NCBI GenBank assembly: GCA_019239895.1
Contig: JAFAZH010000045.1
Location: 1-64,000 of the forward strand
Direction of reading: 5' to 3'
Source: Abditibacteriaceae bacterium
GTDB taxonomy: Bacteria; Armatimonadota; Abditibacteriia; Abditibacteriales; Abditibacteriaceae
Length of the DNA stretch: 64,000 nt
Part shown: piece by piece, positions 16,554 through 24,384 of the stretch
Position numbering within the stretch: position 1 is the first letter of the stretch
How the letters are laid out: every line of letters starts with the position of its first letter
Translations under genes and position numbers: made by a program
Notes under the pieces: generated by a model
What the model was told of the DNA's origin: nothing
Database searches by the model: none
The model's input: only the letters and a program-made list of their open reading frames with translations

Positions 16554-17366
16554 CTACATCTGCGACAGCACGTAACAATAAACGGTAAAAGCGGCGAAGA
16601 GCAAAGAATCACAGCGGTCGAGGACGCCACCATGACCCGGTAATAAACTGCCTAAGTCTTTCACCCCTAACTCCCGCTTCCAGAAGGATTCCGCCAAATC
16701 GCCCAAAGGTGCTATTAACCCGATGAGCACGCCCAGGATGATGCCGTGCGGCAAACCTAAATTGGTGCGCCAGGCTACGAATGTGCAGACCATAACTGTC
16801 CCCAATAGACCTGCCAGAGCCCCCTCGCGCGTTTTGCCCGGTGAAAGTGATGTCAGCTTCGTGCGGCCCCAAGCGCGGCCCGCGTAGTAAGCCACTGTAT
16901 CGCCAGTCCACACTCCTAAAAGGGTGAGCCAGATGAAGATATAGCCTTGATGTAATTCTCGCAGTAGAACTAGAAATGTAAATAACCCAACGTAAAAGAT
17001 GGACAAAAAAGTTAGAGCGACCGATACAAGCGAGACACGCCTTGGAGTCGGATAAGCGACGACAGCCCACACAGAAACCAGCACCACAATCATCCACGGC
17101 AGCCAGGGCAATAAGGATTCAGTGTGAGCTAAGGCCGAATGTCCGCTACCGAGAAATAGCGGTGTCAGCATCACCAAAAACAAGGCAGGATAAGCCAATA
17201 CCTCGACTAAGGGGGTGCCGGAAGTGCGCGAGGCTCCGGCAATCTCATAGAGCGATAGAAAGGCGAGGAGAAATGCCACTGCGAAAAACAGCACCCCACC
17301 CTGCCACACCACAAGGGCCACCACAGGAATTGCCAGCAGTGCTGTTAGAACGCGGGGTGATAACAT
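16554..17366 (-). CDS. cdsA: Phosphatidate cytidylyltransferase
   Basis: Membrane enzyme making CDP-diacylglycerol from phosphatidate and CTP, the branch point of phospholipid synthesis. The 270 residues carry about eight membrane helices and the family signature near the C-terminus, VKDLGSLLPGHGGVLDRCDS, with the essential Asp residues. Also visible: KLTSLSPGKTREGALAG near residue 170 (the conserved SPxKTxEG loop). Standard length. It is the last gene of a minus-strand run with the YihY protein and 5-formyl-THF cyclo-ligase, 34 nt after the YihY stop. Confidence 0.95.
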   Translation of the reverse strand: MLSPRVLTALLAIPVVALVVWQGGVLFFAVAFLLAFLSLYEIAGASRTSGTPLVEVLAYPALFLVMLTPLFLGSGHSALAHTESLLPWLPWMIVVLVSVWAVVAYPTPRRVSLVSVALTFLSIFYVGLFTFLVLLRELHQGYIFIWLTLLGVWTGDTVAYYAGRAWGRTKLTSLSPGKTREGALAGLLGTVMVCTFVAWRTNLGLPHGIILGVLIGLIAPLGDLAESFWKRELGVKDLGSLLPGHGGVLDRCDSLLFAAFTVYCYVLSQM

Positions 17367-17400
17367 AGAATATCTCTTTGGATTGCGATTAGCTGGACAC

Positions 17401-18501
17401 TCATTCTGGACAGACAGAAGTATTTGAATTCAAGTTACAGACATCTTCAAAAGTCGCGGCGGCCTCAGCCCCCAGAAGAATAATAAGCGATGAAAAATAA
17501 ATCCACATCATCGTCAGCACGACACCGGCTACGCTGCCATAAGCCACCTCATAGCGCGACAAGTTACCCAGAAAATTGGTGAAGGCAATCTTGGCAATTT
17601 CCCAGGCCACCGCCGCAATCATGGCAGCCCCCACCGCCACACGCCGGTGTTGCTTCGTTCGCACATTCGGCAAAAAATGATAAATCAACCAGAACATAAA
17701 GAAGGTCAAGAGCCAAGCCACAAACCGGGTTAAAATATCCCACAATACAGATTCACGCGCTATCACCAGGCCCGGTAGGTATTGGTTCAAAAAGTAGTTA
17801 TTAACCGACCGCAGAACGGAAAGCGCCACATGGATAAAGGTCGAAAGTAGCCAGAGTAAACCTGCCCCTAAAAATGTGCCCCAGAGAGCCAATTGATGTT
17901 GCCACCAGGTGCGCGTTTTGGCACGCGGCCAAATGCCATTAAGCTGCCAGGCGAGGGTATCGAAAAAAGCCCGACCGCTCCACAATAAAGAGGCAATGGC
18001 GACGATACTGAGCGCCTTGGAATTGGGGCTTTTCGCAAAACTCTCGACCTTAGACGTGATTTCCTCCGCGATCTGGGCACCCGCTTCGCCAGGAAAAAGC
18101 TGCGTAATATAATTTTGCAAACTCTGGATGACATGCTGATTATTCGCCAGAGCTTTGACCGTGATAGCAATACCCGCCACCACTGCCGGAAACACGGAGA
18201 GCAAGCCAAAAAACGCCATTGCGCCCGCGATCAAAGGACATTGATCGTAGCCCCATCGCTCCCCAAAGCGCCAGCAGAAATGCACTATCCAGTTCCAACG
18301 CCGTCCCCGCCGCGCCAGATTCTGGAGCAAATCCGGCAACGCGGTGGCAGGCGCGGGCACCCGATTTTCGATGCTGGCCACCGGGGAATTAGCATCGGGA
18401 ACATCCCCCCTGGCAGGCACATCCTGGTCAGAAGCACCATTCTCACCTGGAACACTTTCAGCTTCTACTTTCTCCGCGATTGCCGTTTTCGATGCAGCCA
18501 T
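17401..18501 (-). CDS. YihY/BrkB family membrane protein
   Basis: 366 residues. A charged Ser/Pro-rich N-terminal tail (1-75) is followed by the YihY core: WGYDQCPLIAGAMAFFGLLSVFPAVVAGIAI near residue 90, the amphipathic region with ITQLFPGEAGAQIAEEI, SIVAIASLLWSGRAFFDTLAWQLNGIW, and the C-terminal YGSVAGVVLTMMWIYFSSLIILLGAEAAATFE. About six helices. The family was once called ribonuclease BN and is now treated as an uncharacterised membrane protein, possibly a transporter. The upstream cyclo-ligase gene ends 7 nt before its ATG. Confidence 0.92.
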   Translation of the reverse strand: MAASKTAIAEKVEAESVPGENGASDQDVPARGDVPDANSPVASIENRVPAPATALPDLLQNLARRGRRWNWIVHFCWRFGERWGYDQCPLIAGAMAFFGLLSVFPAVVAGIAITVKALANNQHVIQSLQNYITQLFPGEAGAQIAEEITSKVESFAKSPNSKALSIVAIASLLWSGRAFFDTLAWQLNGIWPRAKTRTWWQHQLALWGTFLGAGLLWLLSTFIHVALSVLRSVNNYFLNQYLPGLVIARESVLWDILTRFVAWLLTFFMFWLIYHFLPNVRTKQHRRVAVGAAMIAAVAWEIAKIAFTNFLGNLSRYEVAYGSVAGVVLTMMWIYFSSLIILLGAEAAATFEDVCNLNSNTSVCPE

Positions 18502-18508
18502 TTTAATT

Positions 18509-19162
18509 TCAAAATTCTAATAACTGGGTTGAAACACCTGTAATGATTGTTTGCGTTTCGGTCACGATTGCCCCGACTCTGCGGTCGTGTGGCTTACAGG
18601 GGACTTCTCCCACCAATTGACAGTCGAAACAAACCCCGATAGAGCAGGGAACTTCACCCAATATCTGGTCATACCACCCTCCGCCATAACCCAGCCTCCC
18701 CCCCTGACGATCAAAGGCTAATCCAGGAGCCAGAACAAGCTGAACCTGTGCGGGTGAGAAAGCCATTTCTTCGGCATACTGCATTGGTTCACGCACGTCA
18801 AACGAGCCAATCGTTATGCCATCCGTCAAGTTATGCAGACGATAAAACGGCGCATCGGAGGGCGCTCCGCCCACAGGGGCGACTATTGGCACTCCCTGTT
18901 CCAACAACGTTAGCACTAAGTCATCTAAACAGACTTCTTCCCGTTTAGCCAGGTAGACAGCCACTACAAACTCACTATCTAATTTCTGCTTCATCCTCAA
19001 TCGTGTGATTATCTGTTGCAGATGGTTGCAAATACGAGAGGCAGCGGCTGCGCGTTGCGCCTCACTCATAGCAGCGCGTAACGCACGCACCTGGCGGCGC
19101 AGATTCTGCTTGCGCACGTCCACCGTTTCGGTATTATTGTCACTGTTAGACTGATATGGCAT
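18509..19162 (-). CDS. 5-formyltetrahydrofolate cyclo-ligase
   Basis: Converts 5-formyl-THF to 5,10-methenyl-THF with ATP. 217 residues with the family pattern: LRRQVRALRAAMSEAQRAAAA at the N-terminus, VAVYLAKREEVCLDDLV near 68, VPIVAPVGGAPSD, and the signature LVLAPGLAFDRQGGRLGYGGGWYD near 145. In proteobacteria this gene (ygfA) follows the 6S RNA gene; here a candidate small RNA unit lies divergently, just upstream (19220-19420). First gene of the minus run towards cdsA. Confidence 0.94.
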   Translation of the reverse strand: MPYQSNSDNNTETVDVRKQNLRRQVRALRAAMSEAQRAAAASRICNHLQQIITRLRMKQKLDSEFVVAVYLAKREEVCLDDLVLTLLEQGVPIVAPVGGAPSDAPFYRLHNLTDGITIGSFDVREPMQYAEEMAFSPAQVQLVLAPGLAFDRQGGRLGYGGGWYDQILGEVPCSIGVCFDCQLVGEVPCKPHDRRVGAIVTETQTIITGVSTQLLEF

Positions 19163-19219
19163 ATACTGTACAAGGCAAAGGTCAGCTTGGCTCCCTGCGG
19201 CCCATTTAGTGGCTCTTAG

Positions 19220-19248
19220 TTGCAGCCAAGCCGATGGTATGATATTAT
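19220..19248 (+). promoter_or_regulatory. Sigma-70-type promoter for a candidate small RNA
   Basis: TTGCAG (19220-19225), 17-nt spacer, TATTAT (19243-19248). It points away from the cyclo-ligase gene, and no ORF follows for 230 nt. Confidence 0.45.
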
Positions 19249-19254
19249 CGCATT

Positions 19255-19420
19255 CAGCGCAGCAATGAATTTACTGTTGAGATTCGGCTTGCGTTTTAGG
19301 CGGTTGTCTTCCCACTGAGTTCGCAACGAACTGGTGTGGAACAGAAAGTCGTTAAGACAGCGGGAGGATTTTATCCTCTTGACCTAAAGCTAAAGCTTAA
19401 TAAGCTTTAGCTTTAATTTT
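19255..19420 (+). ncRNA. Candidate structured small RNA (or leader of the PFK-like gene)
   Basis: A transcription unit without an ORF: promoter at 19220-19248, a body with paired segments, and a terminator at 19385-19420. Pairings seen: TTGTCTT (19304-19310) with AAGACA (19354-19359), enclosing the hairpin AGTTCG-CAA-CGAACT (19318-19332), and GAGGAT/ATCCTC (19364-19378). The length of about 165 nt and the place beside the cyclo-ligase gene recall 6S RNA, but I could not pair the 5' and 3' ends as 6S requires, so the class is left open. Confidence 0.35.
19385..19420 (+). terminator. Rho-independent terminator upstream of the PFK-like gene
   Basis: TAAAGCTAAAGCTTA (19385-19399) and its exact complement (19401-19415), followed by ATTTTT. 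It ends 58 nt before the PFK-like start, so it terminates (or attenuates) transcription from 19255 rather than that of a coding gene. Confidence 0.65.
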
Positions 19421-19478
19421 TAGCCGGATTTACTTTTGTAGCAACTAGATTGGGCATATATTCTAATGGAGGCGATTC

Positions 19479-20624
19479 ATGGCTGAGCGGGGCGAAAACT
19501 GTTTGATTGCCGTTGCCGGACATCCGACCACGGTTACCAATTCGACGATAGCAGGCATTATTGAAGAATCCGGGCGGGGGATGCACATTGCCGATGTCTA
19601 TGGCGCATCAGCAGGCGTGGCAGGCGTAGTAGACGGCAAATTGGCCGACATGGGCGCACAGAAGCGCAAAGTGATTGAGGGTCTGCGGCGCACCCCAGGC
19701 TCTGTATTATCAGGACGGCATCGCTTATTAAGTGATAATGACGCACCAGCCTTAATCAACGCCTTAAAAGCACAAAACATCGGATTGTTATTCTTGCTGG
19801 GCGGCTTGCCAGCAGTCGGCTTAGCACGCTTTTTTGTCAGCGCGGCGGAGCGAGCTAATTATCCGCTCTTGGTGCTAGGGATTCCGCTTTCTGCCGAAAA
19901 TGATGTGCCGACTGGCGATCATACCCCCGGCTATGGCTCCGCTGCACGTTTTGCGGCCTCCGCCACCCGGGATGCAGGACGAGCCGCTGCCAGTGGGGAA
20001 GAACCCCTCCTCGTGTTGGAGTTGCTGGGCGCACAAACAGGCTGGCTGGCCGCCTCGACCGTTTTAGCTCGTGATGCGCAGAACCCAGCGCCACACGCCG
20101 TGCTCGTGCCGGAGCGTCCGGTAAATCTGGAAGCTCTCACCGATGAACTGCGCCGCGCTTACCAGAAGTATGGCTATGTGGTCGCGGTAACGACGGAAGG
20201 AGCCAAAGACACGGACGGCAACTCACTCAATGGTGATGCCCTTACCCGGATTATGAGCGAGCGGTTGGGCATTGCTGGACGCTGTGATAAGCCCGGCTCT
20301 CTGGCTCGTGTGGCACAATCTTTTGTGGCCCGCGCCGATGCGGATAATGCCTATAACTTAGGTGCCCTGGCCGTGCGCTTAGCTGGTGATGAGTGCTCCG
20401 GCTATGATCTTATTGTGCAGCGGGATACCCATAGCAGCGACCGGGGCGACAAGGGCTACCGCTCCGTAGAAGGCACCACCCGCTTCGACCAAGTGAGCGA
20501 TGGCCCCCGCTTCTTATCCGAGCCATACCTCAACGAAACGGGCACCAACATCAATGATGCCTTTGCTGATTGGGCACGCCCTCTCATCGGCGGCGCGTTA
20601 ACCGAATATACAAGCCTGACGTAG
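19479..20624 (+). CDS. Phosphofructokinase-fold protein with altered catalytic motifs
   Basis: 381 residues aligning along the whole PFK fold, with conserved landmarks in order, but key positions differ. The N-terminal GGxxPGxN reads AGHPTTVTN (13-21). The Mg-binding GGD reads GGLP (108-111). The catalytic PxTIDND reads PLSAEND (136-142), with Glu for the base Asp. The MGR motif reads LLGAQTGWLAA (182-192), with no Arg. The C-terminal PGxxxR-like segment DKPGSLARVAQSFVARADA is present. It may be an inactive or regulatory PFK homologue, or an enzyme with changed phosphoryl donor; kinase activity should not be assumed. RBS GGAGG 6 nt before ATG. Confidence 0.75.
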   Translation: MAERGENCLIAVAGHPTTVTNSTIAGIIEESGRGMHIADVYGASAGVAGVVDGKLADMGAQKRKVIEGLRRTPGSVLSGRHRLLSDNDAPALINALKAQNIGLLFLLGGLPAVGLARFFVSAAERANYPLLVLGIPLSAENDVPTGDHTPGYGSAARFAASATRDAGRAAASGEEPLLVLELLGAQTGWLAASTVLARDAQNPAPHAVLVPERPVNLEALTDELRRAYQKYGYVVAVTTEGAKDTDGNSLNGDALTRIMSERLGIAGRCDKPGSLARVAQSFVARADADNAYNLGALAVRLAGDECSGYDLIVQRDTHSSDRGDKGYRSVEGTTRFDQVSDGPRFLSEPYLNETGTNINDAFADWARPLIGGALTEYTSLT

Positions 20625-20629
20625 GCATT

Positions 20630-20672
20630 AGCCCTCACCCCCGGCCCCTCTCCCCAGCTTGGGGAGAGGGGA
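20630..20672. repeat. CCCCTCTCC-family palindrome after the PFK-like gene
   Basis: GCCCTCACCCCCGGCCCCTC (20630-20649) leads into CCCCTCTCCCCAGC and its mirror TTGGGGAGAGGGG. The left half is almost the same as the arms at 41297 and 41448. It starts 6 nt after the stop. Confidence 0.75.
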
Positions 20673-20709
20673 GCACACACCAATACGGATTGGGATAGCA
20701 GAAGAAATT

Positions 20710-20790
20710 AACCGCAGAGACGCGGAGAACACAGAGAAAACGAGAGAGCCATCTTTCTTCTTTCTCTGTGCCCTCTGCGTCTCTGCGGTT
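20710..20790. repeat. AACCGCAGAGACGC inverted repeat
   Basis: 18-nt arms AACCGCAGAGACGCGGAG (20710-20727) and CTCTGCGTCTCTGCGGTT (20773-20790) with one mismatch, enclosing an A/G-rich and C/T-rich loop that pairs partly. It separates the convergent PFK-like and sugar-binding-protein genes, so it could terminate both. Confidence 0.75.
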
Positions 20791-20821
20791 TTATCTTACT
20801 TGCGGTGAGCCAGGGCAGGCT

Positions 20822-21928
20822 TCAATGCCCGCCTTTTTTCGTCACCATTTCCAACGGCACCAGAAATTCGCGGCCTTTCGGGATAGAGTTATTGAGGATG
20901 CCCACCGCCATCTGCACCCCATACTTACCCATTAAATCGGGATGCTGGTCAATAGTTGCATACATCTGACCATTTTGCAGATAGGGCTGCACGTCGGGGA
21001 TGTTATCATAGCCAATGACCGTAATCTTGCCCGTTTTATGCGCGTCCTGAATAGCCTTGAGTGCTCCTAATGCCATTTTGTCATTGGCACAAAAGAGACC
21101 CTGTAATTGGGGATTGGTGGGCAGCATAGACTGAAACTTGTTGTAAGCTTTTTGCGTATCCCACTCCGCACTTTCCGAGGCCACTCTGGTTAAGGTGCCT
21201 TTGATAGCCTCCTCAAAACCACGCTTGCGGGCTTCGGCGTTATCCGCGCCGCGAATACCTTCCAGAATAGCCACCTGCCCCTTGCCTCCGAGTGCCTTAA
21301 TCATGGCCTGCCCTGCCATGCGACCGCCAGCCTCATTGTCCGCACCCACATAGCCGCCGAGAGATAACCCAGCGGCATCGGAGGATGGTTTATCCACGCG
21401 GTTATCCAGGTTAATAACCAAGACACCCTTATCCTGAGCTTGCTTGAGAGCTGGCACGATGCCTTTGGAATCAGCAGGTGTAACCAAAATTGCATCCACC
21501 TTCCCGGCCACCACATTCTGCACCATGCCAAACTGAGCTTCTTTATCGGTTTCCTGAGCCGGAGCCTTGGTTTCAATAGTGGCTCCTAATTGTTTAGCCT
21601 CCGCTTCGGCAGCTTTAATCATCGGATCGAAGAAGGGGTTGTTGCGGGTTTTAACAATCAGCGCGAGCTTATAGGGCTTGTTAGCTTTCGTGACTTTATT
21701 CAGTTCACCAACGGTGACAGTGCTCTTGCCTGCGACTGCTGCCTGACTACCCGCTGCACTAGGGGCCGCGCTGTTGCTGGCGGTTGCACCACTATTAGTT
21801 GTGCTGCTGGTTGTGGTGGTAGTCGTTGTATTTTCAGTCGTGTTGGAACCATTGCTACATCCAGTTCCCAGAGCCGTTAATGCGCCCCAGGTTGCGCCCC
21901 AGGTTGCCAGAAGCAAGGGCTTGTTCAT
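20822..21928 (-). CDS. Sugar ABC transporter substrate-binding lipoprotein (RbsB type)
   Basis: 368 residues from ATG 21928, chosen because GAGGTG lies just upstream and a lipoprotein signal follows (TALGTGC, Cys near residue 24). A Thr/Ser/Asn/Ala-rich linker (25-65) tethers the binding domain. The periplasmic-binding-protein fold shows KLALIVKTRNNPFFDPMIKAAEAEAKQLGA, VDAILVTPADSKGIVPALKQAQ, YVGADNEAGGRMAGQ and ITVIGYDNIPDVQPYLQNGQMYATIDQHP, typical of ribose/xylose/galactose binders. Last gene of the minus-strand sugar operon, 39 nt after the permease. No ATPase gene is in the operon. Confidence 0.92.
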   Translation of the reverse strand: MNKPLLLATWGATWGALTALGTGCSNGSNTTENTTTTTTTSSTTNSGATASNSAAPSAAGSQAAVAGKSTVTVGELNKVTKANKPYKLALIVKTRNNPFFDPMIKAAEAEAKQLGATIETKAPAQETDKEAQFGMVQNVVAGKVDAILVTPADSKGIVPALKQAQDKGVLVINLDNRVDKPSSDAAGLSLGGYVGADNEAGGRMAGQAMIKALGGKGQVAILEGIRGADNAEARKRGFEEAIKGTLTRVASESAEWDTQKAYNKFQSMLPTNPQLQGLFCANDKMALGALKAIQDAHKTGKITVIGYDNIPDVQPYLQNGQMYATIDQHPDLMGKYGVQMAVGILNNSIPKGREFLVPLEMVTKKGGH

Positions 21929-21967
21929 AAATCGTGTCACCTCAAAGAGAAATAGCGCCAATGGAGA

Positions 21968-22927
21968 TTAGCGTGCAGTTTTGCGGATTTGGTCAACCAT
22001 GACAACTACCACGATAATAATGCCCGTGATAACTCCTTTGAGCGTATCCGGCGCTTTAACAAGGTCAAGTCCAGCGTTCAGCACCGCTATGGTTAAGGCC
22101 CCCACCAGACTGCTGATAACACTGCCGCGACCACCATTCAAACTGGCCCCCCCAATCACCACGGCGGCAATGGCATTGAGTTCGGCACCTGTGCCAGCAT
22201 TGGTATCAGCCAGTTGGAACTTGGCTGTCAGCACGATGGCGGCAATTCCTGCCATAAGGCCAGACAACAAATAAGCTACAATTTTATAGAGTGACACATT
22301 CACGCCCGTAAAACGTGTGGCCTCCTCATTAGCACCGATGGCGCGGATATAACGCCCCGGCAGTGTGTAAACCTGCAACACTGTCGCCGCGACCACCACA
22401 AATAAAGTAATCAGCACTAAACCCCAACCTTCACCAAAGGGAGCCAGAGCCATAGGCAGGGCCGAAACACTGTTGCCATTGGTAATGTAAACGGTTAAGC
22501 TGCGCGCCGCCGTTAGCATTCCCAGGGTCATGACGAATGCAGGCACCCGGCCCAGCGCAATAACTAAACCATTCAATAGCCCACACGCGCCGCCAACGCC
22601 CAAAGCTGCCAGGAGAGCCACTATCAGGGGAGCATTAGTCTTAGCAACCAATCCCAGTGCTACGCCGCACAAAGCCATGACCGAGCCAACCGAAAGATCA
22701 ATCCCACCCGTCAGAATGACAAACGTCATACCGACGGCGAGGATGATATTAGTCGCCGCCTGCTGTGCGATATTGGGTAAATAGTCGCGTGTCCAGAAAA
22801 CCTGACGAAATAGAGGATGCAGCGAGAACCCAGCACAAACAATGATGAGCACCAGCCAGGGCCGCAACGCACTCGTCACAGATTCCGCCGTCAAAGTTGA
22901 ACGTGCAACGGCAGTAGTTTCTTTCAT
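21968..22927 (-). CDS. Sugar ABC transporter permease (RbsC type)
   Basis: 319 residues, nine to ten membrane helices. Family signatures: NIAQQAATNIILAVGMTFVILTGGIDLSVGSVMALCGVA near residue 55, VPAFVMTLGMLTAARSL, GRYIRAIGANEEATRFTGVNVSLYKIVAYLLSG with the ATPase-contact loop, and LNAIAAVVIGGASLNGGRGSV. Sits between the alpha-galactosidase-type gene and the binding protein, so it imports sugars released by these glycosidases. A matching RbsA-type ATPase must be supplied from elsewhere. Confidence 0.93.
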   Translation of the reverse strand: MKETTAVARSTLTAESVTSALRPWLVLIIVCAGFSLHPLFRQVFWTRDYLPNIAQQAATNIILAVGMTFVILTGGIDLSVGSVMALCGVALGLVAKTNAPLIVALLAALGVGGACGLLNGLVIALGRVPAFVMTLGMLTAARSLTVYITNGNSVSALPMALAPFGEGWGLVLITLFVVVAATVLQVYTLPGRYIRAIGANEEATRFTGVNVSLYKIVAYLLSGLMAGIAAIVLTAKFQLADTNAGTGAELNAIAAVVIGGASLNGGRGSVISSLVGALTIAVLNAGLDLVKAPDTLKGVITGIIIVVVVMVDQIRKTAR

Positions 22928-22978
22928 GAAGCTTGGATAATGCGAGAGACGCGATTAATCGCGTCTCTACGTTAATGA

Positions 22979-24346
22979 TTATGGTCTGGGACGGGGTATG
23001 ATTCTCAGTAGACGCGAAGCATGAGGTTCCAGAGCCGCCTCAAAGCTGCTTTCGTAAATGCCTAAGTTATGATGGCTCCACAAATCGCGCACCATAGCCG
23101 GGCCTGGCACACCGAGGTCGTTCCAGTTTGCCATCACAATCTGCTTTGCCTTATCGTCCAGATTAAAGAGAGCTACGACCAAGCTACCATCGGGCTGCTT
23201 CGATTGCCAAATCTGCTTTTTATCTACATCGCTGTGTAGCGTGGCGACCCGCCCCGCTTGCTGCACCCTAATCACTTCATCATTGGTCAGTAGCGAGAGT
23301 CCATAGTCATCTAATTTCGTCAGGTCATCTCCACTATAAAGAGGCGCGCAGCTAATGGCCCACAGGCTCATAACGCTTTGCCGCTCATCGGTCGTCAGCC
23401 CGTCCATTTCACCATTGCCAACTAACACCGAATCAAGGTCATTCCAGCCCTGGCCCCGGCCTGCATATTTGGCATTATCCCGCGCGGTGGGGAAACGCCA
23501 GGTAATCTGGTTCCAGCCCGTTAATTTACTCTGATAAGTTTCCACATCGCTATTAGTGCGCCAGGCGTTGGCATATTGCTGCCAATAGCTGATGTAGTTC
23601 ATATCTATTTTCCAAGATATAGTTAGCCAGATAGGACGACTAATACGCTTGAGAGCCACCCCCCACGCCGCTACATCCGGGCGTGCATCAATTTTTAGAT
23701 CATAGTGATCAGAGCCAGGCGTGACACCATCGAACTTGAGGAAATCTATGCCCCAGGCCGCAAAAAGGTTTGCAATGGAATTGATGTATTCCTGCGCTCC
23801 CGGCTTAGAAAAGTCAATCTTGTTGCCGCCACCCCAGCCGTTGGCTGGTCGAGACGGCTTGAACACGATGTCGGCAATGTGATAAGGGGTGCCCTGAATC
23901 GGTGGATTCATCTTTAGCAGATCATCATCAATTCCCGGCACATAATAGATGCCTAATTTCAAGCCTCTGGCATGGACATATTGGGCGACGCCAGCAATGC
24001 CATCCGGGAACTTATCACGTTTGGGCGTAGGCCGTCCAAACTCATCCCAGCCACCACGCCAACCCGCATCAATATTGATGTAGCTATAACCATGCTGCTG
24101 TAATTTTTGATGCACCACATCGGCTTGCATCTTAATGTGATCGGCAGAAAGCCAACTCTCTCCATAGCCAGGATACTTGGTGGCTTCTAGACTCCAGCTA
24201 CTCCAGCCTAAGTAGGGTTTATCTCCCAAACCATTACTAACGGCCTGCACTGGGGCTATAAAGCGTGTGCTCAGAGCAACCATCAAACTCCCAGCCACAA
24301 AATGCTGCATTCTGCTTCCATTTCTGAGCGTCATCTTACTCTTCAT
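22979..24346 (-). CDS. GH27 family alpha-galactosidase / beta-L-arabinopyranosidase-type glycosidase
   Basis: 455 residues with a signal peptide (ending near 36, APVQAV), hence secreted. GH27 barrel: PYLGWSSWSLEATKYPG near 44, YSYINIDAGWRGG near 88, GRPTPKRDKFPDGIAGVAQYVH, nucleophile Asp206 in DFLKFDG, acid/base Asp267 in WRTNSDVETY, and GQGWNDLDSVLVGNGEMDGLT. A C-terminal beta domain starts near 370. It removes alpha-linked galactose or beta-L-arabinopyranose from plant polysaccharides. Second gene of the operon, 38 nt after the GH127 gene; the start could be Met1, Met5 or Met13. Confidence 0.92.
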   Translation of the reverse strand: MKSKMTLRNGSRMQHFVAGSLMVALSTRFIAPVQAVSNGLGDKPYLGWSSWSLEATKYPGYGESWLSADHIKMQADVVHQKLQQHGYSYINIDAGWRGGWDEFGRPTPKRDKFPDGIAGVAQYVHARGLKLGIYYVPGIDDDLLKMNPPIQGTPYHIADIVFKPSRPANGWGGGNKIDFSKPGAQEYINSIANLFAAWGIDFLKFDGVTPGSDHYDLKIDARPDVAAWGVALKRISRPIWLTISWKIDMNYISYWQQYANAWRTNSDVETYQSKLTGWNQITWRFPTARDNAKYAGRGQGWNDLDSVLVGNGEMDGLTTDERQSVMSLWAISCAPLYSGDDLTKLDDYGLSLLTNDEVIRVQQAGRVATLHSDVDKKQIWQSKQPDGSLVVALFNLDDKAKQIVMANWNDLGVPGPAMVRDLWSHHNLGIYESSFEAALEPHASRLLRIIPRPRP

Positions 24347-24384
24347 AACACCATCTTTCTTCCTGCTCTCTTGCTAAAATTTCT

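Noticed and set aside
19255..19420. Firm 6S RNA annotation
   Set aside because: The 5' and 3' ends could not be paired into the long closing stem of 6S, so kept as an unclassified candidate.
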